A DNA stretch of 64,000 bases. Origin: Asanoa iriomotensis (GTDB lineage: Bacteria; Actinomycetota; Actinomycetes; Mycobacteriales; Micromonosporaceae). This document shows positions 8,562-17,623 of this stretch, piece after piece (the first letter of the stretch is position 1; each line of letters starts with the position of its first letter). The translations under genes and the position numbers were made by a program. The stretch spans positions 142,098 through 206,097 of the forward strand of contig NZ_BONC01000005.1 in assembly GCF_016862515.1 (NCBI RefSeq), in the 5' to 3' direction. A model generated the notes under the pieces. That model worked only from the letters and a program-made list of their open reading frames with translations, was not told where the DNA came from and made no database searches.

Positions 8562-8945
8562 ATGCGACGTCTCGCCACCGTAGTCGCCGCCACCGCGGCG
8601 GCCCTCTGGATCGCCGCGCCGGCCTCCGCCTTCGCACACGCCAACGTCCTCAACCCGTACGCGCACACCGCGCTGGACGTGCTGACCCTCGGAGTGGTGA
8701 CCGCTCCGCTGTGGACCGCCTACCTCTGGGCCGGCCGCCGCCTCGCCCTGGTGGCGCTGGTCGCGATCGTCCAACTGCCGGTGGCCGTGCTCGGGTTCAC
8801 GCAGATCCTCGACCCCGCCTGGCACGCCGTCGCGCTGGCCACCGCACTCACCCTGACCTTGTTCTCGCTCGTAACCGTGCGGCGGCTCGCCACCGCCCAC
8901 GCGGGCCCGACCGTCGCGGAACCCGCCGCCGCGCCGGCCGACTAG
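8562..8945 (+). CDS. Small membrane protein with signal-like N-terminus
   Basis: 127 residues. Residues 1-25 look like a signal peptide or first membrane helix (VVAATAAALWIAAPASAFA). Two or three further hydrophobic spans follow (LDVLTLGVVTAPLWTAYLW, LALVALVAIVQLPVAVLGF, AVALATALTLTLFSLVTV). A short Ala/Pro-rich cytoplasmic or exposed tail ends the protein. A GGGAGG site (8548-) precedes the ATG. No family recognised. It is flanked by proC upstream and a convergent hypothetical gene, so function is unknown. Confidence 0.75.
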   Translation: MRRLATVVAATAAALWIAAPASAFAHANVLNPYAHTALDVLTLGVVTAPLWTAYLWAGRRLALVALVAIVQLPVAVLGFTQILDPAWHAVALATALTLTLFSLVTVRRLATAHAGPTVAEPAAAPAD

Positions 8946-9029
8946 CCCGGGCCCGGGACCGGTGCCCTACCCGGGGAACGCCGGCACCACGACCGGGGAT
9001 TCGCGGTCCCTGGTAGCCGACACGTGGTG

Positions 9030-9341
9030 TCAGTGGGGAGTGGGCACCGGCCCCAGGGTGGCCAACTGGTCGCGCACCGCGTCGACGGAGGGGCAGCCCC
9101 GGCGCGGTGCGCCCCACCCGTGCGGTCCGGCGTACGCGGTGAACCGGCAGTGCGGCTCGTCCACGTACCCCCAGGCCATGAAGACCTCGACACCGGCGTA
9201 GCGGTAGACGCCGACGGACTCGATCCGCGACCCGGCCGTGCGGCGATGGAAGGTCGCGTGCAGGCCGGGCAGCACCGTGCCGTCGAGGTCCGCGTCGGTC
9301 ACCTCGCGGTGCACCGTGAATTGCGACAGGTCGGGCAGCAC
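9030..9341 (-). CDS. Hypothetical 103-residue protein
   Basis: A small soluble protein starting MLPDLSQFTVHREVTDADL, with aromatic and glycine-rich stretches (YRYAGVEVFMAWGYVDEP, YAGPHGWGAPRRG). No signal or membrane segment. It begins 15 nt after the sortase stop and so probably belongs to the sortase/DUF4397 transcript. No family recognised. Confidence 0.6.
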   Translation of the reverse strand: MLPDLSQFTVHREVTDADLDGTVLPGLHATFHRRTAGSRIESVGVYRYAGVEVFMAWGYVDEPHCRFTAYAGPHGWGAPRRGCPSVDAVRDQLATLGPVPTPH

Positions 9342-9356
9342 GACCTGATCAACGAG

Positions 9357-10082
9357 CTACCACTCCGTCGGGCCGTGGCCCTTGGACGTCCGCGGCAGCT
9401 CGGGCGTGCGGGCGTCGACCGCGTAGACCACCACGTTGTCGCGGTAGGACCGCCTGCTCCGGTCGAACTCGCCGCCGCAGGTGATCAGCCGCAGCTCGGA
9501 GCCGGGCGTCGCGCCGTACACCCGGGTCGTGGGGAACTTGTCCTTCGGGTAGTGGCCGGTGGCGACCACGCGGAACGGCAGCCAGGTGTCGCCGCGGCGG
9601 ACCTCGACGGTGTCGCCGGGGCGCAGCTCGCGGAGGCGGTAGAAGACCGCCGGGCCGCGGTAGGAGTCGACGTGGCCCGCGATCACCGCCGGGCCGGGCT
9701 CGCCGGGCAGCGTGCCCTGCTCGTACCAGCCGGCCTTGGCGTAGTCGACCGGTGCCTCCAGCTCGCCCTTGCTGTCGAGGTCGAGACCGACCAGTGAGGA
9801 CCGGATCGCGACCCGGGGTATCCGCACCTCGGACGGCGGCGGCAGCGCGGCGAGCGGGTCGACCGCGGCGGCCTCGACCGGTCGCGCGCAGTCGGAGCCG
9901 CAGCCGACGTGCCAGCGGGCCGTTGGCGGCGGCGCGCTCGCGTCGCCGGCCGCGAGGCCGAGGGTCGTGCCGGCGGCGGCGCAGAGGGTGAGCGCGGTCA
10001 GCGTCAGGCCGAGGGCCGGCACGGGCCAGCCCCCGCGGTGCCGTCTGACCGCGGGGGAAGGCCGGGCGTCGCTCGCGCTCAC
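9357..10082 (-). CDS. Class E/F-like sortase
   Basis: 242 residues. One N-terminal membrane helix (VPALGLTLTALTLCAAAG) is followed by the sortase beta-barrel. The catalytic triad is visible: His in VIAGHVDSYRGPAVFYRL, Cys in RLITCGGEFD (the TLxTC equivalent), Arg in RSYRDNVVVYA. The family cleaves a C-terminal sorting signal and joins surface proteins to the wall or to each other. GTG 10082, 4 nt after the DUF4397 stop, was chosen because upstream in-frame sequence is only the antisense of the DUF4397 membrane anchor. Linkage to DUF4397 suggests it handles that protein. Confidence 0.88.
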   Translation of the reverse strand: MSASDARPSPAVRRHRGGWPVPALGLTLTALTLCAAAGTTLGLAAGDASAPPPTARWHVGCGSDCARPVEAAAVDPLAALPPPSEVRIPRVAIRSSLVGLDLDSKGELEAPVDYAKAGWYEQGTLPGEPGPAVIAGHVDSYRGPAVFYRLRELRPGDTVEVRRGDTWLPFRVVATGHYPKDKFPTTRVYGATPGSELRLITCGGEFDRSRRSYRDNVVVYAVDARTPELPRTSKGHGPTEW

Positions 10083-10086
10083 CGAC

Positions 10087-10959
10087 TTACCAGGTGCGTC
10101 GGGCCCTGCGCCGCAGCCCGAGGGCTCCCACGCCGACGACGCCGGCCAGCGCGACCAGGCCGAGTCCGGCGGCGAGGGCCATCGTGCCGGCGCCGCTGGT
10201 GCCGCCCGCTCCGGTGTCGACGCCGCCCTGCGGGGTGATCTCACCGGCCTTGGCGTCGACCTTGAGGTCGGTGGTCAGGCCGTCCTTGCCGTCGAGCACG
10301 AGCAGCGAGTAGGTCGTGCCGCCGGCGAGGTCGCAGGTCGCCTTCGCGGGCGTCCCGCCGGCCTCGGGCGTGAGGTCGAGCGTCCAGTTGCCGGGCTTCA
10401 CGCCGCGGTAGTCGCTGGTCGTGGCGAACTTGAGCCCGTCGCCGACCTCCTGGCCACCGGTCGTCCTGATGTCGAGGACCGGCGACTTGACCGAGGCCTG
10501 CAGCACCCGGATCTTCGCCTGGTCGGCCGGCGGCGCGGTGATGTCGTCGTCGATCACCGACAGGCCGAGCTCGGCGAACCGGCCGGTGCCGGCGACGGTG
10601 TGCGCGCTGCCCTCGGTGACCGTGACGCTCTCGGTGAGCACCGGCTTGGACTTCGGGTCGGCGCCGACCTTGCGCATCGAGACCGCGTAGGTGCCGGGCG
10701 GCACCGACAGGTAGTCGGACATGACGCCGTACGGCACGGCGTCGAACTTGAGGCCCTTCATCTTGCCGCCGAGATCGTCGACGTAGACGTCGACCGGCGG
10801 GGTGTCGGGGGAGAGGTGGGCCAGGCGCACGTAGCCGACGCCGGCCTCCGCGGACGCGGGGGCGGCGATCGCGGCGGACAGGCCGGCACCGATGAGGACG
10901 GCACCGGCGGCGGCAACCAACCGGTGCAGCGCGCGGGGGGAGGGACGCGCAGGGATCAT
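10087..10959 (-). CDS. DUF4397 surface protein with C-terminal membrane anchor
   Basis: 290 residues. Signal peptide ~1-39 (LVAAAGAVLIGAGLSAAIAA, then PASA). One or two DUF4397 beta-domains follow (YVRLAHLSPDTPPVDVYVDD, FDAVPYGVMSDYLSVPPGTY, IRVLQASVKSPVLDI). Next come a Gly/Thr linker, a membrane span (MALAAGLGLVALAGVVGVGA) and the tail LGLRRRARRTW. This is the layout of a wall-sorting signal, but no LPxTG or LAxTG is present; the nearest is GVDTG in the linker. GGAGGA lies 8 nt before ATG 10959. It is first gene of a DUF4397-sortase-hypothetical operon. Confidence 0.87.
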   Translation of the reverse strand: MIPARPSPRALHRLVAAAGAVLIGAGLSAAIAAPASAEAGVGYVRLAHLSPDTPPVDVYVDDLGGKMKGLKFDAVPYGVMSDYLSVPPGTYAVSMRKVGADPKSKPVLTESVTVTEGSAHTVAGTGRFAELGLSVIDDDITAPPADQAKIRVLQASVKSPVLDIRTTGGQEVGDGLKFATTSDYRGVKPGNWTLDLTPEAGGTPAKATCDLAGGTTYSLLVLDGKDGLTTDLKVDAKAGEITPQGGVDTGAGGTSGAGTMALAAGLGLVALAGVVGVGALGLRRRARRTW

Positions 10960-11120
10960 GAAACTTCCTCCAGCGGACGAGGATCGCAACACGCGAAACA
11001 GAGTCCCGTCAGTCGGACCGGACCGCAAGCCCTGGAAGGTGTAAAAATCTGGCAATCCCGCGGATCATGTCCAGTTGGCCGACGGGGGACCCTGAACGGC
11101 GTCCCCCGAGCGGATCTCGT

Positions 11121-11606
11121 CTACGGGAGGTGGCGTTCGACGGTCGCGACCAGATCCGGCTCCTCGGGGGTGACCTGCGGGCCGAACCGCGCGGCGACCG
11201 TGCCGTCGGGCGCGACCAGGAACTTCTCGAAGTTCCAGCGGATGTCGCCGGTATGGCCGTCGGCGTCGGCGGTGTCCACGAGGGCCGTGTAGAGCGGGTG
11301 CCGGCCGTCGCCGTTGACCTCGACCTTCTCGGTCAGGGGGAAGGTGACGCCGTAGTTGACCGAGCAGAACTCGGCGATCTCCTCGGCGCTGCCGGGCTCC
11401 TGGCCCATGAACTGGTTGCACGGCACGCCGAGCACCACCAGGCCGCGGTCGGCGTAGGTGTCGTAGAGCTTCTGCAGGCCTTCGTACTGGGGGGTCAGGC
11501 CGCACTTGGATGCCACGTTGACGACGAGCACAGCCTTGCCTGCGTACTGCTTGAGGTCGGCCGGCCCGCCGGTGAGGGCGCCGATCTCGGTGTCGAGCAC
11601 TGTCAT
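11121..11606 (-). CDS. Glutathione peroxidase family thiol peroxidase
   Basis: 161 residues with the catalytic cysteine in NVASKCGLTPQYEGL (Cys, not selenocysteine), CNQFMGQEPGSAEEI and IRWNFEKFLV. It therefore keeps the Cys-Gln-Trp-Asn tetrad. In actinomycetes such enzymes usually reduce peroxides with thioredoxin. There is no signal peptide. ATG 11606 gives the standard N-terminus, and the longer upstream frame has no family similarity. Confidence 0.93.
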   Translation of the reverse strand: MTVLDTEIGALTGGPADLKQYAGKAVLVVNVASKCGLTPQYEGLQKLYDTYADRGLVVLGVPCNQFMGQEPGSAEEIAEFCSVNYGVTFPLTEKVEVNGDGRHPLYTALVDTADADGHTGDIRWNFEKFLVAPDGTVAARFGPQVTPEEPDLVATVERHLP

Positions 11607-11652
11607 GGCGGTGACGTTACTAGATCCAGTCAGAAATCGATGTATGCACATC

Positions 11653-11713
11653 TTGACGAGGTGTTGAGGTGGTGAGTAGCGTCTCACCAACATCTATTTG
11701 GAAAGTTTCCTAA
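11653..11713 (+). promoter_or_regulatory. Chitinase promoter and GGAAA-G-TTTCC palindrome
   Basis: TTGACG (11653-11658) and TAGCGT (11677-11682) are 18 nt apart and make a plausible vegetative promoter. Just downstream, 11700-11710 is the perfect 11-bp palindrome GGAAAGTTTCC, inside TTGGAAAGTTTCCTAA. It would lie in the 5' leader, 20 nt before ATG 11731, well placed for a repressor. AAAGGAG at 11717-11723 is the ribosome site. Confidence 0.55.
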
Positions 11714-11730
11714 CTAAAAGGAGACGCGCT

Positions 11731-13344
<1,614 letters not shown>

Positions 13345-13373
13345 CCCCCTTCGGTCGACGCAAAACCCCACGG

Positions 13374-13410
13374 GGAGCGGAGGGTCGGTCGATGGCCCTC
13401 CGCTCCTTTT
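13374..13410 (+). terminator. Rho-independent terminator after chitinase
   Basis: GGAGCGGAGGG and CCCTCCGCTCC form an 11-bp perfect stem with an 11-nt loop, followed by TTTT. It lies 30 nt after the chitinase stop. Confidence 0.85.
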
Positions 13411-13504
13411 CTCATGGGGGAAGATGTCCGGAGCGGTTGCTCGGCGCCGACGTCTCGGGTGGAGGCGCCACCAGGGCGCCGGCACCGGCTCCGAGGAGAC
13501 GACG

Positions 13505-13921
13505 ATGAAATACATGATCATGCTGGCCGGCTCGCAGCGTGACTTCGACATGATCACCGGCAACGGTCCCGACGGCGCCGCCTGGACTCCCGAGGACCTC
13601 GCCGCGCTGCACGAGTTCATGACCAAGTGGAACAACGAGCTCGTCGAGTCCGGCGAGTTCGTCGACGGGCAGGGCCTGGCCGCGCCGGTGCACACGCGCC
13701 GGATCACGCTGCGCGACGGTGCGCCCGTGGTGACGGACGGGCCGTACGCGGAGACCCAGGAGGTCCTCGCCGGCTACACGATCGTCGACTGCGCGAGCTT
13801 CGACCGCGCCACGGAGATCGCCGCGAAGCTGGCCGCCACCCCGCACCCGTCGGGCGCCCAGCTCGCCAACGAGTGGTACGTGGACGTGCGGCCGATCGCC
13901 GGGGCGCCCGAGTTCGGCTGA
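13505..13921 (+). CDS. YCII/DGPF-domain protein
   Basis: 138 residues with the family signature VVTDGPYAETQEVLAGYTIV. DGPF proteins are the usual genetic partners of ECF42 sigma factors. The next gene is such a factor and overlaps by one base (TGATG), so they are translationally coupled. The biochemical role of DGPF proteins is unsettled; a sensing or partner role to the sigma factor is suggested by linkage. ATG 13505 follows GAGGAGACGACG. Confidence 0.93.
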   Translation: MKYMIMLAGSQRDFDMITGNGPDGAAWTPEDLAALHEFMTKWNNELVESGEFVDGQGLAAPVHTRRITLRDGAPVVTDGPYAETQEVLAGYTIVDCASFDRATEIAAKLAATPHPSGAQLANEWYVDVRPIAGAPEFG

Positions 13922-15132
13922 TGGTGGACCCGCCGGGCGAGGACCTGCTGCGCGAGCTGGCGCCGCAGGTCCTCGGCGCGGTCGTCCGCCGCTACGGCCA
14001 CTTCGACACGGCCGAGGACGCGGTGCAGGAGGCCCTGCTCGCCGCGGCCCGCCAATGGCCGGCCGAGGGCGTGCCCGACAACCCGCGCGCCTGGCTGATC
14101 CGGGTGGCCGCCCGCCGCCTCACCGACCTGCTGCGCGCCGACCAGGCCCGCCGCGGCCGCGAGGAGGTGGTCGCCGCGTGGCCGGTCCCGGCTCCCGGCC
14201 CGGCGACGGACGACTCGCTGGTGCTGCTGTTCATGTGCTGCCACCCGGCCCTGTCGCCGGCGTCGCAGATCGCGCTGACGCTGCGCGCGATCGGCGGCCT
14301 GACCACGGCCGAGGTGGCGCGGGCGTTCCTGGTCCCGGAGGACACCATGACCCGGCGGATCACCCGGGCCAAGAAGTCCATCAAGGACAGCGGCGTCCCG
14401 TTCGGCCTGCCGCCCGCCGCGGAGCGCGCGGCCCGGCTGACGGCGGTCCTGCACGTGCTGTACCTGACCTTCAACGAGGGCTACGTCGGCACGAGCGGCC
14501 CGACGCTGCAGCGGGTGGAGCTGTCGACGGAAGCGATCCGGCTGGCCCGGCTGGTGCACCGCCTGCTGCCGGACGACGCGGAGGTGACGGGCCTGCTGGC
14601 GCTGATGCTGCTCACGGACGCCCGCCGCGCCGCCCGCACGGCTCCCGACGGCACGCCGGTGCCGATGGACGAGCAGGACCGGTCGCGCTGGCACCAGAAT
14701 CAGATCGCCGAGGGCGTGGAGCTGATCTCGTCGGCGCTACCCCGCGGCGACGCGGGCCCGTACCAGATCCAGGCGGCGATCGCGGCCCTGCACGACGAGG
14801 CCGCGCACCCGTGGGACACGGACTGGCCGCAGATCATGCTGCTGTACGAGGTCCTCCTGACCCATTCCGACAACCCGGTGGTGGCCCTGAACCACGCGGT
14901 CGCGGTGGCGATGGTGCACGGCCCGGCGGCGGGCCTGGCCCTGCTGGACCCGCTGGGCAAGGACGACCGCCTGACCGCGGACCACCGCTGGCACACGGCC
15001 CGCGCCCACCTGCTGGAGCTGGCAGGCGACCGCGAGGCGGCCCGCGCCGCCTACCTGACCGCGGCGGCCAGGGCCACCAGCCCACCCCAGCAGCGCTACC
15101 TGCACCGCCGCGCCGCCCGCGTCGCGGGGTAG
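13921..15132 (+). CDS. ECF42-type sigma factor with C-terminal TPR-like extension
   Basis: 403 residues. Sigma-2 region (VVRRYGHFDTAEDAVQEALL, PRAWLIRVAARRLTDLLRAD) ~20-90, and sigma-4 region (GGLTTAEVARAFLVPEDTMT) ~115-180. A ~220-residue helical extension follows with LHVLYLTFNEGY, the marker of this ECF class, and TPR-like repeats to the end. ECF42 factors have no anti-sigma gene; their extension is thought to control activity. Expected targets are DGPF genes such as the one upstream. Confidence 0.93.
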   Translation: MVDPPGEDLLRELAPQVLGAVVRRYGHFDTAEDAVQEALLAAARQWPAEGVPDNPRAWLIRVAARRLTDLLRADQARRGREEVVAAWPVPAPGPATDDSLVLLFMCCHPALSPASQIALTLRAIGGLTTAEVARAFLVPEDTMTRRITRAKKSIKDSGVPFGLPPAAERAARLTAVLHVLYLTFNEGYVGTSGPTLQRVELSTEAIRLARLVHRLLPDDAEVTGLLALMLLTDARRAARTAPDGTPVPMDEQDRSRWHQNQIAEGVELISSALPRGDAGPYQIQAAIAALHDEAAHPWDTDWPQIMLLYEVLLTHSDNPVVALNHAVAVAMVHGPAAGLALLDPLGKDDRLTADHRWHTARAHLLELAGDREAARAAYLTAAARATSPPQQRYLHRRAARVAG

Positions 15133-15142
15133 CGCTCGCTGG

Positions 15143-15157
15143 CATACTCGCCGCATG
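15143..15157 (+). promoter_or_regulatory. Leaderless -10 box of the LacI gene
   Basis: CATACT at 15143-15148 sits 6 nt before ATG 15155, with no Shine-Dalgarno, which suggests a leaderless transcript. The region upstream is the end of the ECF42 gene. Confidence 0.4.
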
Positions 15158-16156
15158 AAGGGTGTGACCATCGGAGACGTCGCCGCGGCGTCCGGGGTCA
15201 GCCCGACCACGGTCTCGCACGTCTTCAGCGGTCGCCGGCCCATCAACGCCACGACCCGGCAGCACGTCGAAGAGGTCGCCCGCCGGCTCGGCTATCGGCC
15301 CAACGGAGTGGCGCAGAGCCTGCGCACCCGGCGCACCAACACCGTCATGGTCGTGGTCCCCGACATCACGAACCCGTTCTATCCGGACTTCGCCCGTGGC
15401 GTTCAGGACGTCGTCGGGCCGGCCGGCTATCACTGCCTGTTCTGCAACACCGACGCGCGCGAGGCCGAGGAGCTCGCGCTGCTCGAGGTCGCGATGTCCC
15501 GCCGGCTCGACGGGCTGATCTTCAACGGCTTCCGGGTGCCCGACTCCGAACTGCTGCCGGTGACCGAGGCGGGCCTGGCCGTGGTGAACCTCGGCAGCGT
15601 TCCTCTGCCCGACTCGACGATCGACAGTGTCTGTTTCGAGAATCCGCCCGCGATCGCCGAGGCGACCCGGTTCCTGGTCGAACGCTACGGTCCGTCGATC
15701 GCGTTCATCTACGCGGAGGCCGAGGCGCGGGTCGGCAAGGTGCGGCGAGCCGGCTTCGAGGAGGCGTGCCGGGAACTGGGCGTGCGGCTCGGCCCGGACG
15801 ACGTCGTGCTCACCGAGTTCACCCGCGACGGTGGTGTGGAGGGCATGCGCCGCCTGCTCGACCGGCCCGACCCGCCTCGCTCGGTGCAGTGCGCCAACGA
15901 CATGATCGCGTTCGGGGCGATGGACGTGGCCAGAGAACGCGGCCTGCGAATCCCCGAGGACGTCGCGATCGTCGGCTTCGACGACGTGTTCCCGGCGACC
16001 CTCGTCAGCCCGCGGCTGACGACGGTGCGCACCGACGCCCGGCGGTTCGGTGCCGAGGCCGGGCGGCTGCTGCTGAGCCGGATGACCGGTGAGTACGACG
16101 GCGCCGGCCGCCACGTCGTCATTCCGCACGAACTGGTGGTCCGCGAGTCCGCCTGA
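15155..16156 (+). CDS. LacI family transcriptional regulator of the furanoside locus
   Basis: 333 residues. N-terminal HTH and hinge (VTIGDVAAASGVSPTTVSHV, RRLGYRPNGVAQSLRTRRTN), then a periplasmic-binding-protein-like sensor domain (VVVPDITNPFYPDFARGVQ, SVQCANDMIAFGAMDVARER, VAIVGFDDVFPATLVSPRLT). It should bind a sugar or sugar phosphate and release operator DNA. It directly precedes the sugar genes. Palindromic sites of LacI type lie before the ARH-like gene, the binding-protein gene and the divergent GH127 gene, which makes it the likely local repressor. No such site is seen before its own start. Confidence 0.94.
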   Translation: MKGVTIGDVAAASGVSPTTVSHVFSGRRPINATTRQHVEEVARRLGYRPNGVAQSLRTRRTNTVMVVVPDITNPFYPDFARGVQDVVGPAGYHCLFCNTDAREAEELALLEVAMSRRLDGLIFNGFRVPDSELLPVTEAGLAVVNLGSVPLPDSTIDSVCFENPPAIAEATRFLVERYGPSIAFIYAEAEARVGKVRRAGFEEACRELGVRLGPDDVVLTEFTRDGGVEGMRRLLDRPDPPRSVQCANDMIAFGAMDVARERGLRIPEDVAIVGFDDVFPATLVSPRLTTVRTDARRFGAEAGRLLLSRMTGEYDGAGRHVVIPHELVVRESA

Positions 16157-16178
16157 CAAGTTCGTGTCTCGCTGACTC

Positions 16179-16208
16179 TTGACACCTCTCGATCTCGGCG
16201 GGCAGAGT
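16179..16208 (+). promoter_or_regulatory. Promoter of the sugar operon
   Basis: TTGACA (16179-16184) and CAGAGT (16203-16208) with an 18-nt spacer. A start point near 16214 would place the LacI-like operators just downstream of transcription initiation. Confidence 0.55.
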
Positions 16209-16240
16209 CACCGCTCACAGCGAGCGCCAGCTTCCAAATG

Positions 16241-16273
16241 TTTGCGCAAATCCTTTTGCGCAAATGCATTTGC
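16241..16273 (+). promoter_or_regulatory. LacI-type operator cluster
   Basis: Two copies of the palindrome TTTGCGCAAA (16241-16250 and 16255-16264) are followed by the overlapping 14-bp perfect palindrome GCAAATGCATTTGC (16260-16273). The CAAAT..ATTTG core recurs at 19024 and, less perfectly, at 24356. The ARH-like start is 33 nt downstream. Confidence 0.7.
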
Positions 16274-16306
16274 ATCCGCCCCGGACCGCTCTTAGACGAG
16301 GGGACC

Positions 16307-17623
16307 ATGCACGACCCACTGAGCTCCTTCGACCTTGTCCACGACGAGCTCGACCAGGCACGAGAGACCGGGCACCTGGTCGACGACCTCGCCGCCGAGC
16401 TCGCGACCCTCGATCCGGGCGACAGCGTCGCGCTCGAGGCGCTCTACGTCCGGGTGCTCGCCGCGCCGCGCGGCACGGACTGGCCCTACGAGGAGCCGGA
16501 GGGCCTCGATGCGATCCTGGCGAGCCTGCCGGCGGCACCTCGCGGGCCGGTCGGCGCCGGGTTGACCGGGGCCACGCTGGCGGACAAGGTGCGGGGCGGG
16601 TGGCTCGGCCGGATCGCCGGCTGCAACCTCGGCAAGCCGGTCGAGAACGGCGCCCATTGGACCTCGGCCCACCTGCGCGACTACCTGGAGCGGGCCGGCG
16701 CCTACCCGCTGCGCGACTACCTCCCGGTCCTCGACCCGATGCCGGCGGAGTTCGTGCTGCGGGAGAACTGGGAGTCGACGACCCGGGGCCGGGTGAGGGG
16801 CTCCGACCGCGACGACGACATCGACTACGCGATCCTCGGCCTGCACCTGCTGGAGCAGCACGGCGCCGCGCTCACCCCGCACGACGTCGCGAACGCGTGG
16901 CTCACGCTGCTGCCCTACCTGCAGACGTACACCGCCGAGCGGGCCACCTACCGGAGCCTGTTGAGCGGCGTGCCGGTCGAACTGGCCGCGTCGACCCGCA
17001 ACCCTTACCGGGAGTGGATCGGCGCCCTGATCCGCGGCGACGCGTTCGGCTGGACCAACCCGGGCCGGCCGCGCGACGCGATCCGGCTCGCCTACCAGGA
17101 CGCGTCGCTGTCGCACACCGGCAACGGCGTTTACGGCGAGCTGTGGGCCGCGGCGATCGTGGCGAGCGCGTTCACCGCCGGCACCGTGCGGGAGGCGTAC
17201 GACCACGCCCTGCACTTCGTCCCGCCGGGCTCGCGGCTGCACGAGGCGCTGGCCGCCGTGCGCGACCTGCGCGACTCGGGCGTGACCTGGGACGTCGCGC
17301 TGGTCACGATCCAGGAGCGTTGGGGGCACTACAGCTGGGTCCACACCGTCAACAACGCCGCGGTGATCGCGGCCGGGTTGCTGTGGGGCGAGGACGACTA
17401 CGCGACCACGGTCGGCCTGACCGTGCAGGGCGGCTGGGACACCGACTCCAACGGGGCCACCGCCGGCTCCGTCGTCGGCGTCGTGCTGGGCGCGGACCGC
17501 CTGCCGGAGCACTTCGTCGGGCCGTTGGAGGACCGCACCCGGTCGGCCCTCTTCGGCTACGACAACTCGCTGATCTCCGAACTGGCGCGCCGCACGCTGG
17601 CCCTGACGAAGGTGGACCGATGA
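16307..17623 (+). CDS. ADP-ribosylglycohydrolase-fold enzyme in sugar operon
   Basis: 438 residues. After a ~90-residue helical N-terminal part comes the all-helical DraG/ARH fold: DKVRGGWLGRIAGCNLGKPV, the metal motif SDRDDDIDYAILGLHLL, and the second metal motif GGWDTDSNGATAGSVVG. All expected metal-binding acidic residues are present, so it should be active. Classical members cut the N-glycosidic bond between ADP-ribose and a protein side chain. Here it is the first gene of a sugar uptake operon, 4-nt coupled to GH32, which argues for a small ribosyl- or furanosyl-sugar substrate rather than protein de-ADP-ribosylation (inference). No signal peptide. It is longer than typical ARH proteins (~300-350). 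Confidence 0.9.
   Translation: MHDPLSSFDLVHDELDQARETGHLVDDLAAELATLDPGDSVALEALYVRVLAAPRGTDWPYEEPEGLDAILASLPAAPRGPVGAGLTGATLADKVRGGWLGRIAGCNLGKPVENGAHWTSAHLRDYLERAGAYPLRDYLPVLDPMPAEFVLRENWESTTRGRVRGSDRDDDIDYAILGLHLLEQHGAALTPHDVANAWLTLLPYLQTYTAERATYRSLLSGVPVELAASTRNPYREWIGALIRGDAFGWTNPGRPRDAIRLAYQDASLSHTGNGVYGELWAAAIVASAFTAGTVREAYDHALHFVPPGSRLHEALAAVRDLRDSGVTWDVALVTIQERWGHYSWVHTVNNAAVIAAGLLWGEDDYATTVGLTVQGGWDTDSNGATAGSVVGVVLGADRLPEHFVGPLEDRTRSALFGYDNSLISELARRTLALTKVDR

Noticed and set aside
8946..9029. Riboswitch-like GC-rich segment
   Set aside because: It is downstream of both flanking genes (convergent), so cannot regulate them as a 5' leader.
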